Shown here: positions 53,193-61,577 of the stretch, piece by piece | Position numbering within the stretch: the first letter of the stretch is position 1 | How the letters are laid out: every line of letters starts with the position of its first letter | Source of the DNA: Arthrobacter sp. Marseille-P9274 | GTDB lineage: Bacteria; Actinomycetota; Actinomycetes; Actinomycetales; Micrococcaceae | DNA: 64,000 nt | Direction: 5' to 3' | Assembly: GCF_946892675.1 (NCBI RefSeq) | Contig: NZ_CAMPOV010000001.1 | Span: 1,710,033-1,774,032, forward strand | Made by a program: the position numbers and the translations under genes | The notes under the pieces: model-generated | Databases searched by the model: none | The model's input: only the letters and a program-made list of their open reading frames with translations | What the model was told of the DNA's origin: nothing

Positions 53193-54259
53193 CGGCCAAG
53201 GTGCAGCCCGACAGCGGAGCGCCGGCCCAGGCCCGCGTCCGCCAGACCTGGATCGACCAGGCCCGCTGGGCCGCGATCGTCCTGGTCGTGGCCGGGCACG
53301 CGGTCGGCTTGCTGCGCGGCAGCAGCGGCCTTGCCCTGGTGATGTCCAATTACGTCTACATCTTCCACATTCCGGTCTTCGTGCTGCTCGCCGGCTGGGG
53401 CGCCCGCCGCGCCCAGGCCGATGGCGCCGGGCTGGCCAAGATCTTCTGGCAGCTGCTCGTGCCGTACGTCCTTTTCCAGCTGATCGCCTTCGGCTTCAAC
53501 TACCGCTTCGAGGATGACAACCCGAGCTGGTCCTTCACCTCCCAGACCTTCGGGTTGTGGTTCCTGGTGGCACTGGCCGGCTGGCGCCTGATGGCGCCGT
53601 GGTTCCGGGGACTGCGCTTTGCCGTTCCGATCGCGGTCCTGCTGGCCCTGGCGGCGGGCCTCAGCTCCGACTTCGACGGGTTCCTGTCGCTGTCCCGCGT
53701 CCTGTATTTCCTGCCGATGTTCCTGCTCGGGCCCTGGCTGGTGGACAGGATTTCGGAGTGGCGCGGGGATGTCCGGTTCCGCATTGGCGGCGTCGCCGTG
53801 CTCGCGGCAGGCGCCTTGCTGACGTTGCTGCTGGGTGGAAACTTTAACCGCGAGCCGTTCCTGGGGAACGTCGGCTATGAAGCGATGAACATGTCCGCCC
53901 TCGAGGGGACCGGCTGGCGCCTGCTGGCGCTCGCCGCCGGCACCGTCATGGCGGCGGCGTTCATGCTGGCCCTACCGGGCCGGCCCAACGCCCCGTCCCG
54001 GCTGGGATCGTGGATTGCCGAAGCGGGCCGGCACACGATGTACCCGTACCTGCTGCATCTCCCGCTGCTGACCGTGGTGGGTTCCACCGGCCTGGTCGAC
54101 GCCGGTCAGCCGACGCTGCGCACGGTGGCCTTTATGGCAGCCTCGCTCGCATTCTGCATAGTGGCCAGCTCGAAGCCGGTCAGGATGGTGACGGCGGTCG
54201 TCGTCGAGCCGCGGACATTGTTCCCGCCGGCACCCAGGACGGTCAGCTCAGCTCCTTGA
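53189..54259 (+). CDS. Membrane acyltransferase (fucose 4-O-acetylase-like)
   Basis: About 356 residues from ATG 53189, which overlaps the upstream stop (ATGA). An acyltransferase-3 family protein with about ten membrane helices and no SGNH domain. The family's entry motif is IDQARWAAIVLVVAGHAVGLL near residue 22, with the catalytic-type His in GHAV, followed by IFHIPVFVLLAGWG. It resembles NolL/fucose 4-O-acetylases that acetylate extracellular polysaccharide units. Its 3' end overlaps the convergent tagD gene by 17 bases (54243-54259). Confidence 0.87.
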   Translation: MTAKVQPDSGAPAQARVRQTWIDQARWAAIVLVVAGHAVGLLRGSSGLALVMSNYVYIFHIPVFVLLAGWGARRAQADGAGLAKIFWQLLVPYVLFQLIAFGFNYRFEDDNPSWSFTSQTFGLWFLVALAGWRLMAPWFRGLRFAVPIAVLLALAAGLSSDFDGFLSLSRVLYFLPMFLLGPWLVDRISEWRGDVRFRIGGVAVLAAGALLTLLLGGNFNREPFLGNVGYEAMNMSALEGTGWRLLALAAGTVMAAAFMLALPGRPNAPSRLGSWIAEAGRHTMYPYLLHLPLLTVVGSTGLVDAGQPTLRTVAFMAASLAFCIVASSKPVRMVTAVVVEPRTLFPPAPRTVSSAP

Positions 54260-54704
54260 CGATCTGGCTGATGCTGTCCAGAGTCCGCTTGAGTTCCTCC
54301 ACGTGCCGCTCGTCGAACGCGCTGAGCACGCGCTTCATTTCCGTCGTGGAGATGCCGGAGGTACGGGGCAGGTAGACCACCTCGACACTGTCGCCCAGAT
54401 CGTCGAACTTCCCCTTCCAGTCCTCGCCGATCCCGAAGACATCCACGCCGTACTTGGCGATGTCTTCGCGCTTTTGTTCCCACCGGTCTTCGGGAATGGC
54501 TTCGTCGACGTAGCGGATGGACCGCACGATCTCGATCCGCTGGTCGAAGGGCACAACGGGCTTCTTGCCCTTGAGCGCGTTGAACTCGTCCGTGGATACT
54601 CCGACAATCAGCCGGTCCCCCAGGGCGCCAAGCCGCTTCAGGATGTTCAGGTGTCCGATGTGGAACAGGTCGAATGTTCCATAAGTGAGGACCGTCTTGC
54701 CCAC
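54243..54704 (-). CDS. tagD: Glycerol-3-phosphate cytidylyltransferase
   Basis: Makes CDP-glycerol from CTP and glycerol 3-phosphate. 153 residues from GTG 54704. The cytidylyltransferase motif is GTFDLFHIGHLNIL near residue 9 (HxGH) and the second is RTSGISTTEMK near 113, equivalent to the RTEGISTT of TagD. Size and motifs fit TagD/TarD closely. This is the only donor-making enzyme in the locus and supplies the TagF-like proteins. Upstream, 54705-54797 holds its promoter. Confidence 0.94.
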   Translation of the reverse strand: MGKTVLTYGTFDLFHIGHLNILKRLGALGDRLIVGVSTDEFNALKGKKPVVPFDQRIEIVRSIRYVDEAIPEDRWEQKREDIAKYGVDVFGIGEDWKGKFDDLGDSVEVVYLPRTSGISTTEMKRVLSAFDERHVEELKRTLDSISQIVKELS

Positions 54705-54797
54705 GTGCTACCACAGACCTTTTCTTCAGCTGGAATTTACCTTTTGTTCAGTCTAGGGCAGTTCGGCTGGAGGCCTGTGCAGGACGGGCGGGCGCGC

Positions 54798-55721
54798 TCA
54801 GATCACCGGCCAGCGGCCGGCAGCGCCCATCCTGAAGATGGTCGACCATTTGAGTTTGCGCCTGGCTTCCCCGGGGGCCCAGGGGTCCTGGGTCCAGCCC
54901 GAGCGCCAGCCGGCGAACCAGGGCTTGAGCTGCTGCGGCTGGCGGCGCGAACGCGCGAGCTGGACGAGCGTCCAGGAGCCGACGTAGGCCCAGCTGAACG
55001 GCCAGTGCAGGTTGCGGCGGGCCAGCCAGACACGGTTGCGGGCGTTGAGCCGGAAGAACTCCTCGTGCCGGCGCGGGTCGATCACCGGATGCCCGGCCCG
55101 CAGCCCGCCGTCGTACCAGGTCCGGAAGCCCGTGTCCCAGACACGCCAGGCGAATTCGATGCCCTCGTGCGCGTACCAGAAGCTCGACGGCCAGCCGCCC
55201 GTCTTCTCGAAGACATCGCGGCGCATGGCGATGGCCATTTCGACCACCGAGAAGACGTTGCTCGAGTCGTGGTTGCCGCCCTTGCGCAGCCGGGGAATCC
55301 AGCGCTGCGGCGCGGCCGGGTCCGCCGGGTCCTCGATCCGGGGCTGGATCATGCCGATGTCAGGGTGCTCGCGGAACAGTCGTGCACACGAGGCGAGGAA
55401 GTCGTCCTCCGGCAGCCACGCGTCGTCGTCCAGGAAGAACAGGAACTCTCCGGAGACCACGGGTACGCCGGCGTTGCGGCCGGCGGGGATGCCGAGATTC
55501 TCCTCGAGATGCAGTGCCTTGAAGCCGTCCGGCAGGCCCTCCGGCCGCCAGCCGTTGCCGACAACGACGACGTCGAGGTCAACGTCCCGCTGGGCCTGCA
55601 GCGACCGGAACCCCCGCTTTAGGTCCTCCGGGCGCGTTCCCTGCGTGAGGATCACGACGCCGAACGTCGCCTTCGTCCGCGACGTGCCCTCCGCCGTCGT
55701 GCTTTCCGCTGTGTCAGCCAT
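54798..55721 (-). CDS. Glycosyltransferase family 2
   Basis: 307 residues, soluble, GT-A fold. Donor-site features: VVILTQGTRPEDLKRGF near residue 22, ENLGIPAGRNAGV near 74, and the metal-binding FFLDDDAWLPEDDF near 95. The acceptor-side EGIEFAWRVWDTG lies near 185. It resembles rhamnosyl- or galactofuranosyl-type GT2 enzymes. Donor and acceptor are unknown. It follows the CDP-alcohol phosphotransferase gene by 12 bases. Confidence 0.87.
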   Translation of the reverse strand: MADTAESTTAEGTSRTKATFGVVILTQGTRPEDLKRGFRSLQAQRDVDLDVVVVGNGWRPEGLPDGFKALHLEENLGIPAGRNAGVPVVSGEFLFFLDDDAWLPEDDFLASCARLFREHPDIGMIQPRIEDPADPAAPQRWIPRLRKGGNHDSSNVFSVVEMAIAMRRDVFEKTGGWPSSFWYAHEGIEFAWRVWDTGFRTWYDGGLRAGHPVIDPRRHEEFFRLNARNRVWLARRNLHWPFSWAYVGSWTLVQLARSRRQPQQLKPWFAGWRSGWTQDPWAPGEARRKLKWSTIFRMGAAGRWPVI

Positions 55722-55733
55722 GATGCAGCCGCC

Positions 55734-56558
55734 TCACTTCCGCAGCCTGGGCGAGGCCATAATGGCCACGAAGTGGCCGAGGTTTACGAACAGGACACCG
55801 GGCACGAGGACGTACAGCAGCCACTGCTCGCCGAGTTCCGCCCGGCCCGCCACCAGCGACACGATGGCCGCGGCGAGGATCAGCAGGCTCATTTCGACGG
55901 AGTGCAGGACGCGGTGGAACGGCAGGAAGCGGGCCAGGCGGCGCAGCCTGCCCACCACGGAGGCGGACGGAACCGCCTTGGCCTCGGCCGTGTCCGGCAG
56001 TTTGTCCATCCCCGCCAGGGCGCGCGACGCGTGGACCATCTCGTTCTGTGCCTTGTTGAGCACGATCAGCAGCGCCAGCACGGCGCCGAGGAACAGGTGC
56101 AGGTACGCGGACGCCGAGTCCGCGTCGAGCAGGCCGAGGTCCAGGACGATCCGCAGGGCCAGTGCCAGCGGAATCAGTCCCTCCGTGGTGTAGTGGCCGA
56201 TCTTGTCGAGGAAGATCCCTTTCGGGCTCTGGGTCCCGCGCCACCGCGCCACCTCGCCGTCGCTGCAGTCGAAGTAGAGCTGCAGCTGGGAGAAGAACAC
56301 CGCCAGCAGCGGGCCCCAGATGCCGGGGATCAGCAGGGCGGCCGAGATAGCCCAGCCGGAAAGGATCATCAGGCCGGTGACGCCGTTGGCCGAAATGCCG
56401 GTGCGGACCAGGACGCTGGTCAGGTAGATCGAGATGTGCCGCAGGTACAGCTCCGCGGTCCAGTGCTCGGCGTTCTTGCGGCTGCGCACTTCCGGCGGCT
56501 GCGCCACTTCGCGCAGCTGCTCCAGCGTGGGGCGGGCCGGACGGATCGGGCCGGTCAT
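55734..56558 (-). CDS. CDP-alcohol phosphatidyltransferase family membrane protein
   Basis: 274 residues from ATG 56558, with AGGAGG upstream. About six membrane helices. The family motif D-x2-DG-x2-AR-x8-G-x3-D-x3-D reads D97-CS-D100-GEVAR ... G-IFL-D118-KIG-H122, so the fourth acidic residue is a histidine. The family transfers a phospho-alcohol from a CDP-alcohol to a hydroxyl acceptor in the membrane. Near tagD, a CDP-glycerol or similar donor and a polymer-priming role are possible, but this is an inference. It overlaps the upstream GT2 gene by ATGA. Confidence 0.87.
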   Translation of the reverse strand: MTGPIRPARPTLEQLREVAQPPEVRSRKNAEHWTAELYLRHISIYLTSVLVRTGISANGVTGLMILSGWAISAALLIPGIWGPLLAVFFSQLQLYFDCSDGEVARWRGTQSPKGIFLDKIGHYTTEGLIPLALALRIVLDLGLLDADSASAYLHLFLGAVLALLIVLNKAQNEMVHASRALAGMDKLPDTAEAKAVPSASVVGRLRRLARFLPFHRVLHSVEMSLLILAAAIVSLVAGRAELGEQWLLYVLVPGVLFVNLGHFVAIMASPRLRK

Positions 56559-57628
56559 GATTTCCTCCTGCTCGTGTCCACCGTGCCGTGCGCGCCGAAG
56601 ATCCGTCCCCGCAGGTAGCCCAGCCCCCAGCTGACGTGGATCCCGGGCAGGACGGCCAGCAACCGGAGCCGCTCGGAAAGGGTCAGGTCCGCCTTGATCG
56701 TCACGGCGGCATAGACGATCCCGAGCACATACAGCACGGGAACCAGGCCCGCCAGCAGGACCAGCACGGCGAGCCAGGCAGGCCAGGCAGCGGTGGCACC
56801 GGCGGCCAGCAGGACGTCCGCCGCCAGTCCTACGGCCAGCGCGATGACGAGCACCGGTGGCAGGAAGTGGCGGACGGACTTGCCTTCCTTGTGGCGCCGT
56901 GCCAGCTCGGCGCGCCAGATCCCGGCGGCGTAGAACTGCCGGACCATCTTGGTCCAGGTGGCGCGCGGCCAGTACGTGACCTTCAGCTCCGGATCGAACC
57001 ACACTGCGTAGCCCGCCTGCCGGAGCCTGAGGCACATGTCCCAGTCCTGGCCGCGCCAGAGGGTCTCCTCGAAGTGGCCGACCGCGTCGAGGGCCTCGCG
57101 CCGGAAAATGCCAAGGTAGGCCGATTCCGCCGGGCCCTCCGGCGCGCCGCTGTGGTAGGCGGCGCCGCCCAGGCCCAGCGGCGAGACGTACGCCGTGGCG
57201 ACGGCCCGCTGGAACGGCGTCTTGCCCTGGGCGTCCATCAGCCCGCCCACATCCGCCGCCCCGGTGCGCAGCAGGGTGGCGACTCCCCGCTCCGTGTAGC
57301 CGGGCTCCAGTTCGGTGTGCGCATCGACGCGGACCACCACGGGATACTGCGAGGCGCGGATGGCCAGGTTCAGCCCGGCCGGTGTGCGGCCCGTGGGGTT
57401 CTCAACCGTGTGCAGCCGTGGTTCTTCCGCCGCCATCCTGGCGACTACCTCATTCGTGGCGTCGGTGGACGGCCCGAGGGCGAGCACGATTTCCTTCTGC
57501 CCGGCGTAGTCCTGGTCGAGGATGCTGCGCACGGCGGCTTCAATGTGCTCGGCCTCATTGAGGATCGGCATGACATAGGAGACACCGGGGTGCTGGATGA
57601 TGCGCGACAGGGTGGGTGAGTCGGGCAC
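56555..57628 (-). CDS. Glycosyltransferase family 2 with C-terminal membrane helices (ExoA-like)
   Basis: 357 residues from GTG 57628. GT-A domain with SYVMPILNEAEHIEAAVRSIL near residue 17, the metal site VVRVDAHTELEPGY near 98, and the acceptor block RGQDWDMCLRLRQAG near 190. Three or four hydrophobic segments (about 254-310) anchor it in the membrane. The layout is that of succinoglycan ExoA-type transferases. Donor unknown. Its GTG shares one base with the TAG stop of the TagH gene. Confidence 0.86.
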   Translation of the reverse strand: MPDSPTLSRIIQHPGVSYVMPILNEAEHIEAAVRSILDQDYAGQKEIVLALGPSTDATNEVVARMAAEEPRLHTVENPTGRTPAGLNLAIRASQYPVVVRVDAHTELEPGYTERGVATLLRTGAADVGGLMDAQGKTPFQRAVATAYVSPLGLGGAAYHSGAPEGPAESAYLGIFRREALDAVGHFEETLWRGQDWDMCLRLRQAGYAVWFDPELKVTYWPRATWTKMVRQFYAAGIWRAELARRHKEGKSVRHFLPPVLVIALAVGLAADVLLAAGATAAWPAWLAVLVLLAGLVPVLYVLGIVYAAVTIKADLTLSERLRLLAVLPGIHVSWGLGYLRGRIFGAHGTVDTSRRKS

Positions 57629-58416
57629 TACTTCTTGGTTTCCTTGTACGCCGAGACGACTTCCTTCGGATCGCCGTCCATCATGAGTTCGCCCTTGTTG
57701 ATCCAGATCACCCGGCTGCAGGTGTCGAGGACGGACTTCATGGAGTGCGAGACGAGGAAGACGGTGCCCGCATTCTCGCGGATCTCGCGGATCCTGGCCT
57801 CGCTGCGCTGGCGGAACCGCTGGTCACCTACTGCCAAGGCTTCGTCCACGATGAGGATCTCGTGCTGCTTGGCGGCAGCGATGGCGAACTTCAGCCGCGC
57901 CTGCATGCCGGAAGAATAGGTCCGCATCGGAAGGTCGATGAAGTCCTCGAGCTCGGCGAACCCGACTATATCGTCCCGCAGATGGCCGATCTCCTGCTTG
58001 GAAAACCCCAGGGCAAGCCCGCCCAGCTGGATGTTCTTCTCCCCCGACAGGTCGGGGATCAGGGCCGCGCCCACGCCCAGCAGGTTGGGCCGGGACGAAG
58101 CGTAGACGGCCCCGTCGCTCGGCGGAGTCAGCCCCACCAAGGCGCGCATCAGCGTGGACTTGCCGGAGCCGTTGGAGCCGATGACGCCGATCGATTCGTT
58201 TTCGTAGGCCGTGAAGGACACGCCCTTCAGCGCGTGCACCGTCTTGATGCCGCGGCCCGAACGCTTGAGCAGCGAGCGGCCGGCGCCCTTGACCGGGCGT
58301 CCGCCCGCGTGCACCTGGTATTTCACATGCAGGTTGTCGACGACGACAACCGGCTTCCGCCCGTCCGCTGCGGTTTCGTTGAGCACTTCTTCTCCGGTTT
58401 TAGTCGACTCGGCCAT
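57628..58416 (-). CDS. tagH: ABC exporter ATPase, teichoic acid / polysaccharide type (TagH)
   Basis: 262 residues from ATG 58416 (MAESTKTGEE), overlapping the permease gene by 17 bases. Walker A is GSNGSGKST near residue 80, the signature is YSSGMQARL, Walker B is ILIVDEALAVGD and the switch is VSHSM. The basic insert before Walker A (RPVKGAGRSLLKR) is typical of polysaccharide and teichoic acid exporters. The protein ends soon after the ATPase fold, so it lacks the long extracellular C-terminal domain of Bacillus TagH. It powers export of the completed polymer. Confidence 0.9.
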   Translation of the reverse strand: MAESTKTGEEVLNETAADGRKPVVVVDNLHVKYQVHAGGRPVKGAGRSLLKRSGRGIKTVHALKGVSFTAYENESIGVIGSNGSGKSTLMRALVGLTPPSDGAVYASSRPNLLGVGAALIPDLSGEKNIQLGGLALGFSKQEIGHLRDDIVGFAELEDFIDLPMRTYSSGMQARLKFAIAAAKQHEILIVDEALAVGDQRFRQRSEARIREIRENAGTVFLVSHSMKSVLDTCSRVIWINKGELMMDGDPKEVVSAYKETKK

Positions 58417-59248
58417 AGCGCTCCTCGGCTGCCCAGAAGAACAGGACCCCGGCGACGAAGACCACGAGGGCCCACACCGAGAAATACAGCCAGTAGATCG
58501 GATTGAATTCGACACCCGGCATCAGCAGCCCCCGCGCGATCGACAGCACTTCGTGCAGCGGGTGGAAATCGAAGAGGGCCACCGCCCAAGGGTAGGGCGC
58601 CAGGATACGGTCAATGGCGAAGAGCACCCCCGAGGTGTAGAAGAGGATCCTCGTGACGAGCGGCAGCAGCTGCGTCAGGTCGCGGATATGCACGGTGAGC
58701 CGCGCCCCGACCAGGGCCACGCCGAGGTTGAACACGGTGAAGATCGCCACCAGCGGGATCATCAGCAGCCATTCCGCCCGGATCGGAGCGCCCAGGACAA
58801 GGATGTAGACCACCATGACGCCGAGCATCGGCACCAGGGTCATCAGCTGCTGGATCACGGTGGACAGCGGCAGGGTGATCCTCGGGAAGGCCAGGGACTG
58901 CACGAGCGCCCCGTTGCCGGTGATCGACTTGGCACCGTTGTTCATCGAGGTCGAAAAGTACTCGAACAGGAATACCCCGATCACCACGTACATCGGGAAG
59001 TTCTCCGGACGGTTCGATCCCTGCAGGACGCCGAAGATCAAGCCGTACATCACGGCATTGAGTGTGGGCTTGATGAAGATCCACAGCATGCCCAGCCGAT
59101 TGCGCTGGTTCGCTGCTTCGATCTTGTACTTGGCCATGGCGATGGCGAAGTCGCGGCGGCTCCAGGCATCGGCTAGATAGCGGTGCAGCGACGGCCGGGC
59201 ACCGACTCGGTGGAGTCGGTTCCGGTTCGCATAGTCGGCAAGGCTCAT
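58400..59248 (-). CDS. tagG: ABC exporter permease, teichoic acid / polysaccharide type (TagG)
   Basis: 282 residues with about six membrane helices of the ABC-2 type. The N-terminal cytoplasmic part includes RRDFAIAMAKYKIEAANQRNRLG, the usual lead-in to the first helix, followed by LWIFIKPTLNAVMYGLIFG. It pairs with the ATPase gene that overlaps it and should form the channel for the lipid-linked polymer. It is the first gene of the run tagG-tagH-GT2-CDP-OH-P-GT2. Confidence 0.9.
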   Translation of the reverse strand: MSLADYANRNRLHRVGARPSLHRYLADAWSRRDFAIAMAKYKIEAANQRNRLGMLWIFIKPTLNAVMYGLIFGVLQGSNRPENFPMYVVIGVFLFEYFSTSMNNGAKSITGNGALVQSLAFPRITLPLSTVIQQLMTLVPMLGVMVVYILVLGAPIRAEWLLMIPLVAIFTVFNLGVALVGARLTVHIRDLTQLLPLVTRILFYTSGVLFAIDRILAPYPWAVALFDFHPLHEVLSIARGLLMPGVEFNPIYWLYFSVWALVVFVAGVLFFWAAEERYGRVD

Positions 59249-59301
59249 GCCAGGTGTGTTTCCTTACAGCAATCGGTTCGTAACGTACTGAGTTTAGAGG
59301 A

Positions 59302-59736
59302 TCAGCCGGGTAGCTCGGTCGGCGTCTCGGTCCGGAAGTAGATGCGCAGCTGGAGGCTGTGCTGCCCGGCCGCGTCCTGCGAGTACGTCGCCTTGCCAAC
59401 AATTCCCTTCAGCTCGCCGGTGCCGGACCCGGGGATGATGTGTCCGTCGCTGACCGCCACTTCTCCCTCGGCAAGGCCCCAGTGCTGGATGATCATCGAA
59501 CCTGACCTGCCGTCGACGGTACCGGTGAAAACCTCCGAGCCCACGTAGCCGGCTCCCCGGCTATTGCCTGCCATCAGCAGTTCGGCGCGGCTGGTGCCTG
59601 TGATCAAACCGTCAAAAAGCTTGGTCACCCGGACCCTGCTTAGTTCCGAATTCGAGCCCTCCATCTCGTAGGGCTCGGGGTCCCACTCGGTGACGTCGAA
59701 ATCGGCGGCGATTACTTCTTCGGGTTCGGTCGTCAT
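59302..59736 (-). CDS. DUF3224 family protein
   Basis: 144 residues, soluble, strand-rich, of the DUF3224 (lipocalin-like barrel) group. Recognisable blocks are FDVTEWDPEPYE near residue 13, the SRVRVTKLFDGLITGTSRAELL stretch near 33, and GSGTGELKGIVGKATY near 103. Function unknown; substrate binding in a barrel is suggested for relatives. It lies 53 bases upstream of tagG, without an obvious link to the glycopolymer genes. Confidence 0.85.
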   Translation of the reverse strand: MTTEPEEVIAADFDVTEWDPEPYEMEGSNSELSRVRVTKLFDGLITGTSRAELLMAGNSRGAGYVGSEVFTGTVDGRSGSMIIQHWGLAEGEVAVSDGHIIPGSGTGELKGIVGKATYSQDAAGQHSLQLRIYFRTETPTELPG

Positions 59737-59806
59737 TGCTCCAGTATCTCCACTCTCTGCTGCCGTTGCCTTCGGGCGGCCGCCTCGCGGCCCGCCCTAT
59801 CGTGGC

Positions 59807-61336
59807 TCAGAACAGCCTGTCGTCGGCCGCGTCCCTGTATTCCTTCCGGAACAGCTTGCGCGTCCTGGGGTCGAAAAAGATCAGGTAGACCGCGAAAGCT
59901 ACGGCCACGAACGCGGCCAGCAGCCGCGCCGCGTTCAGGTCGATCGCGATGTACGGGAAGATGTCCAGCTGGTCTGCGATGGCATAGACCATCAGGAACG
60001 ATGTGACGGAGTACACGGTCCGCACCTGCCAGTCGTTGCGGATGCCTGTCGCCGCGAACAGCGGCAGCAACCAGACCACGTACCAGGCCTGGATGATCGG
60101 CGCCAGCAGCACCACAGCTGCCATGGCCAGTGCCAGGCGGCGCACGATCAGTTCGTGCCGGCCGCGGAACATCATCCACAGTACGACGGCGATGGACAGT
60201 GCCGTACCCATCTTGTGTACCAGCCAGGTCACCGTCTCCCCGTCCAGGGAGAAGGCATCGAACATTCCGCCCAGGGCCGCGCCGAGAAGGCCGATCGGGG
60301 CGTACCAGATCCAGATGCTCCCGGGGGTGCTCAGGGCCGAGACCCAGCCGAACCCGAACCCGTTGATCAGGCCGAGGATGCCAAGGAGCCCCAGCGACAG
60401 GGCCGCGGTCACGGCCCAGTAGAAGAACTTGCGCGGCCAGCTGGCGCCCTTGCCGGCCCAGAGGAGCCCAAGGAACGGCAGGAAGATCAGCGTGATCGGC
60501 TTGATGCCGACGGACAGCGTGACGAGCAGGATGCCCGGCAGCGGCTTCCCGACTGCGGCCAGGTACAGGCCTCCGAGGGCCAGCCCCAGCATCAGGGCGT
60601 CATTGTGCACGCTGGCGATGAAGGTGGTCAGGAAGAGCGGATTGGCACAGGCCAGCCAGAGCGCGCGGTTCGGATTGATGCCGTGCAGTTCTGCCAGCTT
60701 CGGCCCGTAGTAGACGCACATGGCGGCCCCGGCCAGGGCGATGATGCGGAACAGGATGATGGAGAACTCGGGGTGGCCGCCGGTCAGCCAGACGACGAAC
60801 TCTTCCATCCACAGGAAGACCGGACCGTAGGGCGTGGGGCTCTGGGCCCAGAGGTCGTCGGCCCCGGTCTGCAGGTAATTGGAGAGCTGGTCGTACCCGT
60901 CGACGTAGGGATTCAGGTTATTGACCATCACCTTGCCCTGGGCGATGTAGGCATACACGTCCCGGCTGAACAGCGGGATGCTGAACGCCAGCGGAGTGCC
61001 CCAGGCGATGATCGCGGTGTAGGTCGCCCTGCGGGACTCCTTCCCCCAGACCGTGAAGCGCTGGCCGAGGCGCAGCCACGAACGGACCAGGAGCATGCCG
61101 CCGAGCGCCAGCAGGACCACGGAGAGAACGACGCCCGCCGGCTCCACCCGAAGCCAGATCAGCAGCGGCCAGCGGCGCAGTTCCGAAATCGAGGCCAGCC
61201 AGCCGACCCCGAGGGAGCCGAAGAACATTAGGAAGGAGCCGATGGTGCCTTCGATAATGCTTCGCGCTGACTGCCCGCCTCCTTCGCGCTCCTTGGCGGA
61301 GCCGGTCGCTTCAGCAGCGGGCATGCTGGCTGTCAT
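59807..61336 (-). CDS. Polyprenol-phosphate-mannose-dependent mannosyltransferase, MptB-like
   Basis: 509 residues with about 12 membrane helices, GT-C fold. The conserved first periplasmic loop is IPLFSRDVYAYIAQGKVM near residue 117, holding the acidic catalytic Asp, followed by NPYVDGYDQL and the PTPYGPVFLW block. This is the pattern of MptA/MptB alpha-1,6-mannosyltransferases of Corynebacteriales. Here it may build a mannan or lipomannan-like glycolipid. It lies next to, but is not clearly part of, the glycopolymer locus. It diverges from orn over 241 bases (61337-61577) in which I see no gene. Confidence 0.85.
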   Translation of the reverse strand: MTASMPAAEATGSAKEREGGGQSARSIIEGTIGSFLMFFGSLGVGWLASISELRRWPLLIWLRVEPAGVVLSVVLLALGGMLLVRSWLRLGQRFTVWGKESRRATYTAIIAWGTPLAFSIPLFSRDVYAYIAQGKVMVNNLNPYVDGYDQLSNYLQTGADDLWAQSPTPYGPVFLWMEEFVVWLTGGHPEFSIILFRIIALAGAAMCVYYGPKLAELHGINPNRALWLACANPLFLTTFIASVHNDALMLGLALGGLYLAAVGKPLPGILLVTLSVGIKPITLIFLPFLGLLWAGKGASWPRKFFYWAVTAALSLGLLGILGLINGFGFGWVSALSTPGSIWIWYAPIGLLGAALGGMFDAFSLDGETVTWLVHKMGTALSIAVVLWMMFRGRHELIVRRLALAMAAVVLLAPIIQAWYVVWLLPLFAATGIRNDWQVRTVYSVTSFLMVYAIADQLDIFPYIAIDLNAARLLAAFVAVAFAVYLIFFDPRTRKLFRKEYRDAADDRLF

Positions 61337-61577
61337 GGTCTCGGCATATCCAATCCATCCGGGCGGTCAGGTCAGTCGCGGCACACTGCTGGGCCGGTTG
61401 CCACGCCGCTCGGCGGCTTTCCCGGGAACGGCGGGCAAGGAGGCTGCCGCGGGCTCATGCCGCGGGGGGTGCCTAACAGCGAATTCTAGCATTCGGACCC
61501 GTCGCCGCCCGGGCAGCACGCACCGGGCGGCCGGTCCAAGCCGTCTGGCCCGGGGGCCGACGCGGTACATTGGAGCG

